Assembly (NCBI GenBank): GCA_002420115.1
Contig: DIHK01000037.1
Location: forward strand, 53,739 to 117,738
DNA: 64,000 nt
DNA from: Nitrospira sp. UBA5698
Lineage (GTDB): Bacteria; Nitrospirota; Nitrospiria; Nitrospirales; Nitrospiraceae
Reading direction: 5' to 3'
In this document: positions 25,970 to 34,058 of the stretch, one piece after another
How positions within the stretch are numbered: position 1 is the stretch's first letter
Layout: each line of letters starts with the position of its first letter
The notes under the pieces: model-generated
What the model was told of the DNA's origin: nothing
Databases searched by the model: none
What the model saw: only the letters and a program-made list of their open reading frames with translations
Made by a program: the position numbers and the translations under genes

Positions 25970-27310
25970 ATGGCAATTATTGTCGCGCCTCCTCAACTTT
26001 CGGCGATCCTCAAGAGTCCAGAAACGCTCCAAAAACTCCTGCGGACACGGGTTGACTCAGCATTTCAGGACGTCATTCAAAAAACAAATGAAGATTATAT
26101 CCCTTGGCATCAATTTCGGTATGTTCCAATACCCATGGAGCTTTCTCACGAAGAAGCCTGGGCATTGATCAAACTTGGTCGCCATGCCAATTTGAAAAAA
26201 GCTCCATTCACAGACAAAAACGGTGCGCCGTTTCTCTACTGGATACCAGATGGTCTTCAAAAAGATCTTCACGCCGTTGACGTTTGGGCTAGAGAAAACC
26301 TAGTCACCGATACCTCAAGCGCGTTACCAGGGAGAGAACAGTTTGTCATTAGATCACTGATGGATGAGGCCATCGCATCGAGTCAACTCGAAGGAGCCGC
26401 CACGACAACCCCAAAGGCAAAGGAGTTGCTCCGTACGGGTCGAACACCGAAAGATCGAAGCGAGCAGATGATCCTCAATAATTGGGAAACGATGCAGTTC
26501 ATCAGAGAGAAGCGAAAAACACATCTTACAAAGAATTTCATCACAGAGATCCATCAGAGAATTACCGAAAACACGTTGGACCACCCAGAAGACTCTGGAC
26601 GACTCAGAACGACTAACAACATCATCGTCGAATACCAAGGAGAAACCGTCCATATTCCACCGGATTGCAGCACGTTATCAGAGCGCATGGACGCCTTCTG
26701 CGAGTTTGCCAACAAGGACGGGGACAGTAGGTGGATTCATCCCGTGATAAAAGCAGCGATGCTGCATTTTTGGCTGGCCTATGACCACCCGTTCCATGAC
26801 GGAAATGGCCGGACGGCACGGGCTTTAATGTATTGGTATCTGCTCTCCCGTAACTACCTCCTCTTCGAGTACCTAGCAATCTCACGGTATATCCAGCGAG
26901 CTCCTGGGCAGTATGTCCGTGCATATCTCCATACGGAGACAGACGAGAACGACTTGACCTACTTTCTCTTTTATAACCTGAAGGCAACCAAACAGGCGTG
27001 TGAAGAGGCACAGAGTTACATTCAAAGAAAACAAAAAGAACTGACCGGCCTGAGCGCCGCACTGAGAAAGTATCCGGGCTTAAATCTTCGTCAAAGAAGT
27101 CTGCTCTCACACGCAATTCAACACCCGCATGAGACCTACACCATCGATACGCACCGGAATGCGCATGGGATCGTCTATCAAACGGCCAGAACCGATTTGC
27201 TCGACCTTGCCGGGAAAGGCTTCCTCAAAAAAGAGAAAAGAGGGAAGGAGTTTTTATTTGTTCAAGCGGACAAAATGATGGACAAACTTCGGAATGTGGC
27301 AAGCGCCTAA
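25970..27310 (+). CDS. Fic/DOC family protein with C-terminal helix-turn-helix
   Basis: 446 aa. The Fic core has the complete catalytic motif HPFHDGNGR (H273 to R281), which supports AMP or nucleotide transfer to a target hydroxyl. An inhibitory helix motif S-x3-E-G (S137-E141-G142) lies upstream of the core, the arrangement of class II, self-inhibited Fic proteins. The N-terminal ~110 residues form a Fic_N-like domain. The C-terminal ~80 residues look like a winged helix (IVYQTARTDLLDLAGKGFLKK). AAGG lies at good spacing before the ATG. The repeated sites in its promoter suggest autoregulation. No antitoxin gene is adjacent. The target is unknown. Confidence 0.87.
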   Translation: MAIIVAPPQLSAILKSPETLQKLLRTRVDSAFQDVIQKTNEDYIPWHQFRYVPIPMELSHEEAWALIKLGRHANLKKAPFTDKNGAPFLYWIPDGLQKDLHAVDVWARENLVTDTSSALPGREQFVIRSLMDEAIASSQLEGAATTTPKAKELLRTGRTPKDRSEQMILNNWETMQFIREKRKTHLTKNFITEIHQRITENTLDHPEDSGRLRTTNNIIVEYQGETVHIPPDCSTLSERMDAFCEFANKDGDSRWIHPVIKAAMLHFWLAYDHPFHDGNGRTARALMYWYLLSRNYLLFEYLAISRYIQRAPGQYVRAYLHTETDENDLTYFLFYNLKATKQACEEAQSYIQRKQKELTGLSAALRKYPGLNLRQRSLLSHAIQHPHETYTIDTHRNAHGIVYQTARTDLLDLAGKGFLKKEKRGKEFLFVQADKMMDKLRNVASA

Positions 27311-27329
27311 ACACGGATTCGGCTGTTTG

Positions 27330-27356
27330 TGGTTCGACAGGCTCACCACGAACGGA
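27330..27356 (+). repeat. 27-bp repeat, copy A
   Basis: TGGTTCGACAGGCTCACCAC plus GAACGGA, matching 28644-28670 in 26 of 27 positions and in the same orientation. GTTCG and CGAAC inside it could pair. The two copies flank the TIR-FGE gene. Confidence 0.75.
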
Positions 27357-27408
27357 GGCTCTGTGGAATGAATCGGAGGCAAAGGGTCAAAGCATAAAGG
27401 GCACAGGG

Positions 27409-28613
27409 TTAGGGAATGTCCTGAACGAGACGGAAACCCAGGTTGTTGTTCCGGTTGACGGAGTAGTTCCTGTTCCGGGTCGACGCACGCAGATACCCCG
27501 GTTCGTAGAGCCAGGAACCACCGCGGAGCACGCGCAGGGTGATGCTTTCGTCATACCAACTTGAGCACCATTCCCAGACATTGCCCGACATGTCGAAACA
27601 TCCATAGGGGCTGACTCCGTTATAATACTGAGTCACTGGAGTGGTATGGCCAATACCGGACTCATAACTGTTACATCGCGCTGTGTCGAATTCATCGCCC
27701 CAGGGATACTGACGCCCATCTTCACCTCGCGCCGCCTTTTCCCATTCCTGCTCGGTAGGAAGACGCTTGCAGGCCCATTTCGCATAGGCTTCCGCTTCAT
27801 AGTAACACACACCAACAACCGGATAGTCGAGCTTGTTCCATATGGGATCATTCCAATATTCAGGCCTTGCAATGTTCTCTCCCGTTTTCCTGTCCATCCT
27901 TCGTCTGACCAGTACTGTCTCTTCTCGTAGCCACCAGCTAGTACGAACGCTCGATACTTCTCGTTCGTCACAGGGTACTGATCGATCCAATAGTCATGCT
28001 CGATCACTGCACGAGCCCTCTTTTCCCCATATAGGAATGGTCCTTTCGGCACTTTCAACATGTCGACTGGTGCGGTAGGAGTAACTGGCTTCGTCTCATT
28101 GAGAACAGGCTTGGATGAGGTGCTTCGTTCTAACTGAGTCTCACTGAAACCACGCACCTGTTGTTTGAGGAATTCGATCAACCTGTTCATGTCCTTGTGA
28201 AAATCGTGACCGGATCGCACTTCCAGCCCATTCCGATAGGATAAATCATGCACATTGGTTGGCAGCCGTTCCGTGGCTGGAAACTTAGCCCCCCGGACAA
28301 ACACTGGAATGATCGGAATCTCACGTTTCAGTGCAGACTCGATTTCAATCCGCACGAAATCGCGCGGGTCTTCAAGTCTGGATTTGCCCTTACCGTCCTT
28401 TGTTCCAGTCCAGTCTGGCCCGATTACCGCAAGGAATACATCGCACTTGGCCACTTGGTCATCCAGATGCTTGCGAAAATCGACACCAAAGGGAATGGAA
28501 TCCACATACACAAACACGGCCTCGCGCCCAAACTGCTGAACCAGCCGGTCATCGATCCGACCAGTCACATCGGCACTATCTTCACGACGATAGGAAAGAA
28601 AGATCTTGCTCAT
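27409..28613 (-). pseudogene. TIR domain fused to FGE-sulfatase domain, broken by a -1 frameshift
   Basis: Residues 1 to ~120 form a TIR_2-type domain (MSKIFLSYRREDSADVTGRI; putative catalytic Glu in VRIEIESAL). After a linker (~150-185), a formylglycine-generating-enzyme/sulfatase-modifying domain starts at VPKGPFLYGE. The frame is lost at an A-run read on the minus strand (plus-strand TTTT at 27885-27888). One added A would join ...DEGWTGK directly to TGENIARPEYWNDP, and the other frame then carries the rest through GNVWEW, LRGGSW and LGFRLVQD. It may be a real pseudogene, a slippage site or a sequencing error in a homopolymer. TIR-FGE fusions are otherwise known as signalling or conflict-type proteins; the role here is unknown. 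Confidence 0.85.
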
Positions 28614-28643
28614 GGCTCAGCGTTATACTCTAGAAGCCCGTCA

Positions 28644-28670
28644 TGGTTCGACAAGCTCACCACGAACGGA
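28644..28670 (+). repeat. 27-bp repeat, copy B
   Basis: Differs from the copy at 27330-27356 by one base (A for G). It lies 30 bases upstream of the TIR-FGE start, so the two copies bracket that gene as direct repeats. Confidence 0.75.
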
Positions 28671-28813
28671 TTCTACGCATTTTCACGGCGAAGGAAAAGT
28701 AGGAAGCTGACGATTATGGTCCGAACCGCAGTCGGCCGTCAGGAGAACTGGCCCACTACCCCTTGAATGTCCAAAAAAGATGCTTGTGATGCCGGAGAGA
28801 CGGAATACACTGA

Positions 28814-29167
28814 TCAGTTTGACGGTTCGAAGTGACAGCGAAGTTTCTTGGCGGCATGCCGCAAGGACTGATCACGGGTCCACAACGTCACTCCGTCGAG
28901 CACTGCCGAGGCAAGAAGATGCACATCGATTCAACCTAAGCCCTGTCCCGACAGTTTATGAGTCTCGATAAACGTCAGAAGCTCATCATACTCAACGGTG
29001 GGGGTCGTAGGTAGCATCGCAAGGGAGCCAAGGGCTTCTGACCGACGCTTCATATTGCCACAAGCCAATTCGCCAATGACGAGATCATGCTCTAGCAGGT
29101 GGCGTAGTTCTGGCGAGTCAGTTCTAAAGTGATCGACCCATACCGAGGTATCGACCAATGTTGGCAT
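28814..29167 (-). pseudogene. vapC: VapC-type PIN toxin with in-frame stop
   Basis: The N-terminal 78 residues are a clear PIN domain: acidic residues in LVDTSVWVDHF (D6) and VIGELACGNM. Translation then meets TGA (28931-28933). Reading on in the same frame gives IDVHLLASAVLDGVTLWTRDQSLRHAAKKL... up to the next stop at 28814-28816. The TGA falls where GLGWIDVHLL is expected, so a single TGG-to-TGA change explains it. The cut protein lacks the C-terminal acidic residues of the active site and should be inactive. vapB lies 2 bases upstream. Confidence 0.85.
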
Positions 29168-29169
29168 GC

Positions 29170-29361
29170 CTACGCGGACCGGCGCCGGCGAATCTCTTTG
29201 AGATGGGGCTCGCTGCCTCCAAGACGAGCGAGTCGCTTAGCGGCTTCGTGTGAAATCAAAGCCTCAAGTCCCATGCGCACGAGCTGGGTTTTCTCATGAA
29301 CACCGGTGAGTCGCACTGCCCGCTTAATGAGCTGATCGTCAATGTTGAGTGTAGTTCGCAT
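29170..29361 (-). CDS. vapB: VapB-type antitoxin
   Basis: 63 aa. The N-terminal ribbon-helix-helix pattern MRTTLNIDDQLIKRAVRLTGV is followed by KTQLVRMGLEALI and a basic C-terminal tail that would bind the toxin. It belongs to the small VapB (DUF2191-like) antitoxins. It lies directly before the PIN-domain toxin gene with a 2-base gap. The toxin has an internal stop, so the antitoxin may persist alone. A palindrome abuts its start codon. Confidence 0.88.
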   Translation of the reverse strand: MRTTLNIDDQLIKRAVRLTGVHEKTQLVRMGLEALISHEAAKRLARLGGSEPHLKEIRRRRSA

Positions 29362-29377
29362 ATGTATGAATATACAT
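29362..29377 (-). promoter_or_regulatory. Palindrome at the vapB start, probable autoregulatory operator
   Basis: ATGTAT-GAAT-ATACAT is a perfect 6-bp inverted repeat ending at the base before the vapB start codon. Ribbon-helix-helix antitoxins typically bind such sites. No Shine-Dalgarno sequence fits in this space, so translation may start on a leaderless or very short-leader mRNA. Confidence 0.55.
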
Positions 29378-29437
29378 CACCTGTCAAAGCCGGTCATAGC
29401 CACCACTGCGGCAAACCTCAGACTCTGGTGAGTGCCT

Positions 29438-29992
29438 TTATTTCTCACCGCACTTCTTAAACTGCGATTCGAGGCACTGCTTGGTCAGCCCTTCGGCTTT
29501 CTGAATCTGATCTGGCGTCATACGCTTCGCCATATGGTCCCGGTCCTTGATGATCTCCGTCCTTGACCCGCCGGTTGACGACTCCCCAGCGACGCTGTAC
29601 CAGACATAGGCCCGTACTTGATCCTGCTGAACCCCTTGCCCCTTCGCATACATCTGAGCAAGTTCATTTTGCGCCCCGGCGTGGCCTTGCCCCGCCGCCA
29701 TGCGATGCCATTTCAAGGCCGTCTGGTAATCTTGCATCACGCCCATTCCGCTGGCATACAGGAGTCCGAGATTGTACTGCGCCCGCACATCGCCTTTTTC
29801 CGCTCGTGGAGAGAAGAGTCCCGCGGCGCCTCGATAGTCGCCCCGCTTGAGCGCCTCGTAGGGTTCTTCCCCAGCCAGAGGGATCGATCTCTGAGGGACT
29901 ACTTTCTTCGGGTCCCCAGTCAGCGGTTCCACCGCCATTGCGATCGCCACACTGCTGAAGATCAAGACTCCCGCGAACACAAGTCGTCTCAT
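29438..29992 (-). CDS. Exported Sel1-repeat protein
   Basis: 184 aa from the ATG at 29992, which has GGTAGGGG upstream. An N-terminal signal peptide (MRRLVFAGVLIFSSVAIAMA) is followed by two or three Sel1-like repeats: AQYNLGLLYASGMGVMQDYQTALKWHRMAAGQGHAGAQNELAQMYAKGQGVQQD in outline. The family scaffolds protein complexes in the periplasm. The C-terminal segment contains MTPDQIQKAEGLTKQC, a common ending of these small Sel1 proteins. No partner is evident next to it. Confidence 0.82.
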   Translation of the reverse strand: MRRLVFAGVLIFSSVAIAMAVEPLTGDPKKVVPQRSIPLAGEEPYEALKRGDYRGAAGLFSPRAEKGDVRAQYNLGLLYASGMGVMQDYQTALKWHRMAAGQGHAGAQNELAQMYAKGQGVQQDQVRAYVWYSVAGESSTGGSRTEIIKDRDHMAKRMTPDQIQKAEGLTKQCLESQFKKCGEK

Positions 29993-30019
29993 TACACCCC
30001 TACCTTTCAACCTGATCAT

Positions 30020-30304
30020 CTATCGTGAAGCCGACCGCTTTGTCAGAGGTAACCTGATAGCGGCTTCTCGGGCCTTCATATGCGCCGCAGTGGATCCCTC
30101 AAGACCATAGTTCATTGTTGTCGAACCTGACCGACCTGTCATCAAAATACCATTTTGAGGTCTGAGGATGATACGTGGAACGTTGTAGGAAGTAGCGGTC
30201 GATGAGTCCGCAAAGACATCACGCGGGACAGATTCCATTTTGACGAGCCGTGAAAGGGTGCCGCTGGGTGAGTGGCGAGGCGCCTTCGACTACCCCATTC
30301 GTCT
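30020..30304. other. Intergenic stretch with no convincing gene
   Basis: About 285 bases between the Sel1 gene and the DUF1653 gene, both on the minus strand. A 72-codon minus-strand frame (30238-30020) exists but resembles no family I know and has no clear ribosome-binding site. Confidence 0.45.
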
Positions 30305-30541
30305 TCAAGTCTCGTCTTCTCCTGTTTTCTCATCTATTCGTGAAAAGCGCGGAACAGATACGCCTTCCTTCTCGACGCTCTCAGTAAACATGGCAAGGGG
30401 TCTAATCCAGAGGCCTCGATCGCCATACAAGGCCCGATACACAACAAACTCCTCCTCCGTTTCTGAATGTCTGGCAATCCCCATGACTTCGTACTGCTGA
30501 CCTTTATAGTGACGGTAAACCCCGGGTAAGACCACGATCAA
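30305..30541 (-). CDS. DUF1653 family protein
   Basis: 78 aa with the family pattern PGVYRHYKGQQYEVMGIARHSETEEEFVVYRALYGD...LWIRPLAMFTE. The function of DUF1653 is not known. TTG is the likely start: GAGGA lies 5-7 bases upstream and no in-frame ATG precedes the conserved region. It stands between the accessory stretch and tRNA-Leu. Confidence 0.8.
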   Translation of the reverse strand: MIVVLPGVYRHYKGQQYEVMGIARHSETEEEFVVYRALYGDRGLWIRPLAMFTESVEKEGVSVPRFSRIDEKTGEDET

Positions 30542-30685
30542 CGGTTCCTCATAAGGTGGTTACCTGCGTGTCCACTTTACAGTGACGTAACCATTCGGGG
30601 CACAGCCAAACGTCAGAAGGGGGTGTTCACCGGTTCTAAAAAAATGAAACGATAAACTCTCTTGATAGGAGAAGGTGAGGTGTTG

Positions 30686-30771
30686 TGGTGCCGAAGCCGG
30701 GAGTTGAACCCGGACGCCCTTGCGAGCACCAGCTCCTGAGGCTGGCGTGTCTGCCATTCCACCACTTCGGC
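30686..30771 (-). tRNA. tRNA-Leu (anticodon CAG)
   Basis: On the minus strand the acceptor GCCGAAG (30771-30765) pairs with CTTCGGC, followed by A and an encoded CCA. The anticodon stem CCAGC/GCTGG has loop CTCAGGA, anticodon CAG, reading CUG. A long variable arm and the T-loop GTTCAACTC are present. Length is 86 bases. Confidence 0.95.
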
Positions 30772-30880
30772 TCTAGAGGCTACTGATGTGACCCTTGCAG
30801 CTTGCTGACAGCCTTATATCAACGTCCCTTGCATACCATCCCGCAAGAAGGGGGATTATCCTGAATTCTCCTCACCCACG

Positions 30881-32359
30881 TCAAGCAAGCGGAACTGGAG
30901 CAGTTTCCGAAGCAGTCCGAGTCCCCTTCTGGGGCATCACCCATTGCCCGACTGCAGCGACGTCCCGTGGATCGCCGCTGACAACAATGCGTTCACGCAC
31001 GAGGCTAGCTGCAGCCAACAGTGAGGGCGCGGGGATCTTGGGAGCATCATCGACCATGAGCACATCGAACCGCACGCGGCTGAACAACGGGTCGGTCGCG
31101 ACTCGCGTGGGGGTGGCGACAACCAGACGTCTATTCTGGACAAAAGCCTGGCGATTCGGATTCTCCTCAGCTGCGAGGAGTTCTCGAACTTTCTTGGTAC
31201 CACCGAGTTTCGCGAGATGCTCCTTGAGTTCCTCACACTCTGCACGCTGTCCTCGAGGCACCGCCGCTTCCGGAACAAGTTGCTGAATCCTGCCTTTGGC
31301 CACATCGATCTCGCTGTCCAAACGATCCATCTGCGTCTGATACAGTGTACGATACTGCTTGAGCGACTCCACATTTTTTCCAACGGTCTGCATCGCAAGG
31401 CGTTGAAACAGCGGAAGGGTCTCAAACTCTTTGAGCGTGGTGTCGACGCCAGCCAGCTTGACTTGAAGCTCTCGGAACTGCGTCACCAGACGCCACTCCA
31501 GGAGACGGACTTCGTCCAAATCTTTTTGTTTCGCATCCTTTTGGGCCAGAAACGGGGTCAACTCTCTGAACCGGTCGTACTTCTGTTTCAACGTAGCTTT
31601 ATCGCCTTGTGATTTAGCGTAGAATTGCTGCATCTGAGCTTCAAAACTCAGCTCATGAAGATCAAGACCGGCGGCTTGCGATACCAGGGGGAGTTCATAT
31701 CGCGTCACCCACGTTCGGGGGTTCAATCCGCCCGCCTTCATGGTCCGCCCCACCATCCCAACCAGCTCATCACTGTCGTCATGGCCGGGACTCAGCAACA
31801 GGATACGCTTGTTGGCGCGAACCAGGTCCATCGCCAGGCTCCCAAGCCTTTGTCGACGGAGCGCTCGGTCATCGGACCACAGCGTTGTGAAGACGGAGGA
31901 ATTGGCGGAGAACGTTTCTACTTCCCCAATTGGCATCTGGAGAAGCGCCGCCAACCGCTCGGTCGGCCCAAGGTGGTACAGATCAGGCTTTGCCAGAATG
32001 TCTTTCAAGCGGGCCGTTGCCGTACCAATCAGGCCAACTTGGTCTGGAACCAGAGTGCCAGAAGGGACTTCACTTCCGAGGTGATCGACCAGTTGAACCA
32101 GCAGCGACTGCCCCGTTTGCCGCAGTATGATTCCCTCCGTCGTATCCGTATCATCGGCAGGGATGAGGGAAACCGGCAGGTCGATCGGCAGCCTGACCTC
32201 ACCGGGCACGATAAATTCGTACAGATGCAGCCCGCCGGTCGTCCTGACGAGTCGGCCTTGTGATGTCATGGCCGGAGCATCCTGTCCTGTTTCAATCAGA
32301 CGCGCCTGCTCGGCTTCAAGGCGAGCGATCCAGAATTCGATGAGTTCTGTTGCTGTCAT
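30881..32359 (-). CDS. Degenerate SF1-helicase-like protein, function unknown
   Basis: 492 aa. The C-terminal third resembles the RecA-1 domain of UPF1/DNA2-type helicases: VVATPTRVATDPL, a motif II-like FDVLMVDDAP (about 431-440, DD instead of DE) and motif III-like VVSGDPRDV (about 459-467). The place for Walker A (about 155-175) reads SVFTTLWSDDRALRRQRLGSL, with no GxGKT, and the second RecA domain is missing. A long helical insert (about 230-400) separates the parts. It is therefore unlikely to be an active helicase; binding or regulatory function is a guess. No clear Shine-Dalgarno precedes the ATG. Confidence 0.55.
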   Translation of the reverse strand: MTATELIEFWIARLEAEQARLIETGQDAPAMTSQGRLVRTTGGLHLYEFIVPGEVRLPIDLPVSLIPADDTDTTEGIILRQTGQSLLVQLVDHLGSEVPSGTLVPDQVGLIGTATARLKDILAKPDLYHLGPTERLAALLQMPIGEVETFSANSSVFTTLWSDDRALRRQRLGSLAMDLVRANKRILLLSPGHDDSDELVGMVGRTMKAGGLNPRTWVTRYELPLVSQAAGLDLHELSFEAQMQQFYAKSQGDKATLKQKYDRFRELTPFLAQKDAKQKDLDEVRLLEWRLVTQFRELQVKLAGVDTTLKEFETLPLFQRLAMQTVGKNVESLKQYRTLYQTQMDRLDSEIDVAKGRIQQLVPEAAVPRGQRAECEELKEHLAKLGGTKKVRELLAAEENPNRQAFVQNRRLVVATPTRVATDPLFSRVRFDVLMVDDAPKIPAPSLLAAASLVRERIVVSGDPRDVAAVGQWVMPQKGTRTASETAPVPLA

Positions 32360-32519
32360 GACAAGTGATTTCTTGCGCCTATTTCTTAACGTAGGAGAAC
32401 GTCATGATAAATGCCCGTCGCCGGTACTGTCCACCGCGATAGCCCTTCATAAGCCCTTGTCTTCACAACTCGACCTTGTCTAGAATGAGACCCTTTGTGG
32501 AGCTTGTAAGGAGGAACCT

Positions 32520-32789
32520 GTGAAGGGGTTGAGATTCGAGCGGATTGCGACTGGACGTCACTACAATGTGGTCTTCCACATCGGCAGCACCTACGTCCCC
32601 GTGAGTGACGAGACTATCGACGAACTCAAAGAACAGAGCCTGTTGCCGACCGAGCGCTTCCTTGATTTCCTCGTCGACCGCGTCGGCTATTCCTCCTACC
32701 TCAAAGATCAGATCCGCAACGAACTTCAAGCGACGGGCGATCCCACGACACAGATTACCGTGCTGCAGGGCGCAATCAGAGAACTGTAA
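32520..32789 (+). CDS. Small conserved-looking protein, function unknown
   Basis: 89 aa with GTG start behind a strong AAGGAGG. It reads MKGLRFERIATGRHYNVVFH, then IGSTYVPVSDETIDELKEQ and a helical C-terminus ending TVLQGAIREL. There is no signal peptide or membrane segment. I recognise no family. The good ribosome-binding site and protein-like composition support a real gene, divergent from the helicase-like gene. Confidence 0.6.
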   Translation: MKGLRFERIATGRHYNVVFHIGSTYVPVSDETIDELKEQSLLPTERFLDFLVDRVGYSSYLKDQIRNELQATGDPTTQITVLQGAIREL

Positions 32790-33010
32790 ATCTCGTCCCT
32801 CGTCGTTCGTGAAGCGTCTCTCATCAAAAACTCACAGCCAGAAACCTCTTTCCTTGTGGGACTAACCGAGTGGGGCTTGGCTGCGCGCCTCGAGCTTCTC
32901 TTTTCCCCCTCCAAGAGGGGGTGAGGCGTTGTTCTTCCACTGCGCACATGGACCGAGGTCCTTCCGAGGGCGCGCGGCCCGTGAGCAAGGAAGAATGACG
33001 CCTCGGCCGC

Positions 33011-34042
33011 TCAATCCCCCACCTGCCCTTCCTGGAACAGCTGATTCATAATTTGGTTTCGTTTCTCAGGGTCGCGGTAGTACTTCAGCGCTTTGGTGTA
33101 GTTTTCCATCGCGCTTTGGCGTTTGCCTCGGATCGCGTAGATCTCGGCAATGCCGTGATAGGCACTGGCATCTTCCTCATTACACTTGAGCGCACGGCTG
33201 AAGATGTCCGCCGCTTCTTGAAGCCGATGCTTGCCTAACGCGAGCCACCCGAGGGCAGAGTGGGCTGCGCCAAAGTCCGGATTGGCATTGAGTGCATCGT
33301 GATAGCTCTTTTGGGCCAGGTCCAGACGGCCGCGCGTTTCGTAAAGGCCGCCCAAGGCAAAGTGCACTTCGGCGTCCTGCGGGTTCAGCTTCAATGCTGT
33401 CTTGTAGGATTGCACCGCCGGTTCCATTTTCCCCTGTTCTGCCAGCGCACAGCCGAGATTGGAATGAGCGGCTGAATCGTTTGGGGTGAGCTTGATCACC
33501 TCACGGTATTCCTTGATCGCCATCTCCAGCCGCCCCTGGTCTTGATAGGCCACGCCCAGATTCATCCGGGCCGGCGCATAGTCCGGAGCCAGTCGGACAG
33601 CCTCCCGATACTCCTTGATTGCCATTTCGAGATGGCCGGCCCGTTCGTGGATCTGTGCCAAAAAGTAGTGCGGATAGGCAGATTGTGGAAGCAGTCTTGC
33701 AGCTTCCGCGTATGGCCCCATCGATTGTTCGGATTGACCAGATTGGGCGAGAAACAAGCCCTTGACGAGATGGGCATAGCCGCCGTCCCCATGCCGCTTG
33801 AGCAGGTCGTTCACCCAGCTCCCCACGGCTGCGATGTGTTCCTGGGCTTCAAGACAGAGGGCATGGGTTTTCCAGGCCTCCGCAAACCGTCCTTGCACGA
33901 GGTACACCACATTTCGCGCAAAGAGCGGGCGCGGGTCCTTCGCTCCGTCCGGATCTCGGCTCCACGCTAGAGACTCGGCAAAGAGGGTGTCCCATGCGCC
34001 GGCCATAATGGCGGCTTCGCATTGTTCCTGAGGGGTGTGCAT
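33011..34042 (-). CDS. TPR-repeat protein
   Basis: 343 aa without signal peptide. At least six tetratricopeptide repeats run from about residue 115 to 325, for example ARMNLGVAYQDQGRLEMAIKEYREVIKLTP and VHFALGGLYETRGRLDLAQKSYHDALNANP. The N-terminal ~110 residues are helical and contain WDTLFAESLAWSRDPDG. It probably acts as a cytoplasmic scaffold; partner unknown. It starts 16 bases after the ThyX-like gene on the same strand, so the two are probably co-transcribed. Confidence 0.8.
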   Translation of the reverse strand: MHTPQEQCEAAIMAGAWDTLFAESLAWSRDPDGAKDPRPLFARNVVYLVQGRFAEAWKTHALCLEAQEHIAAVGSWVNDLLKRHGDGGYAHLVKGLFLAQSGQSEQSMGPYAEAARLLPQSAYPHYFLAQIHERAGHLEMAIKEYREAVRLAPDYAPARMNLGVAYQDQGRLEMAIKEYREVIKLTPNDSAAHSNLGCALAEQGKMEPAVQSYKTALKLNPQDAEVHFALGGLYETRGRLDLAQKSYHDALNANPDFGAAHSALGWLALGKHRLQEAADIFSRALKCNEEDASAYHGIAEIYAIRGKRQSAMENYTKALKYYRDPEKRNQIMNQLFQEGQVGD

Positions 34043-34058
34043 GAGCGGTACGAGGATC

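Noticed and set aside
32905..32921. CCCCCTC-CAA-GAGGGGG hairpin as a terminator
   Set aside because: No U-run follows on either strand and it is not directly downstream of a gene; likely just a short inverted repeat.
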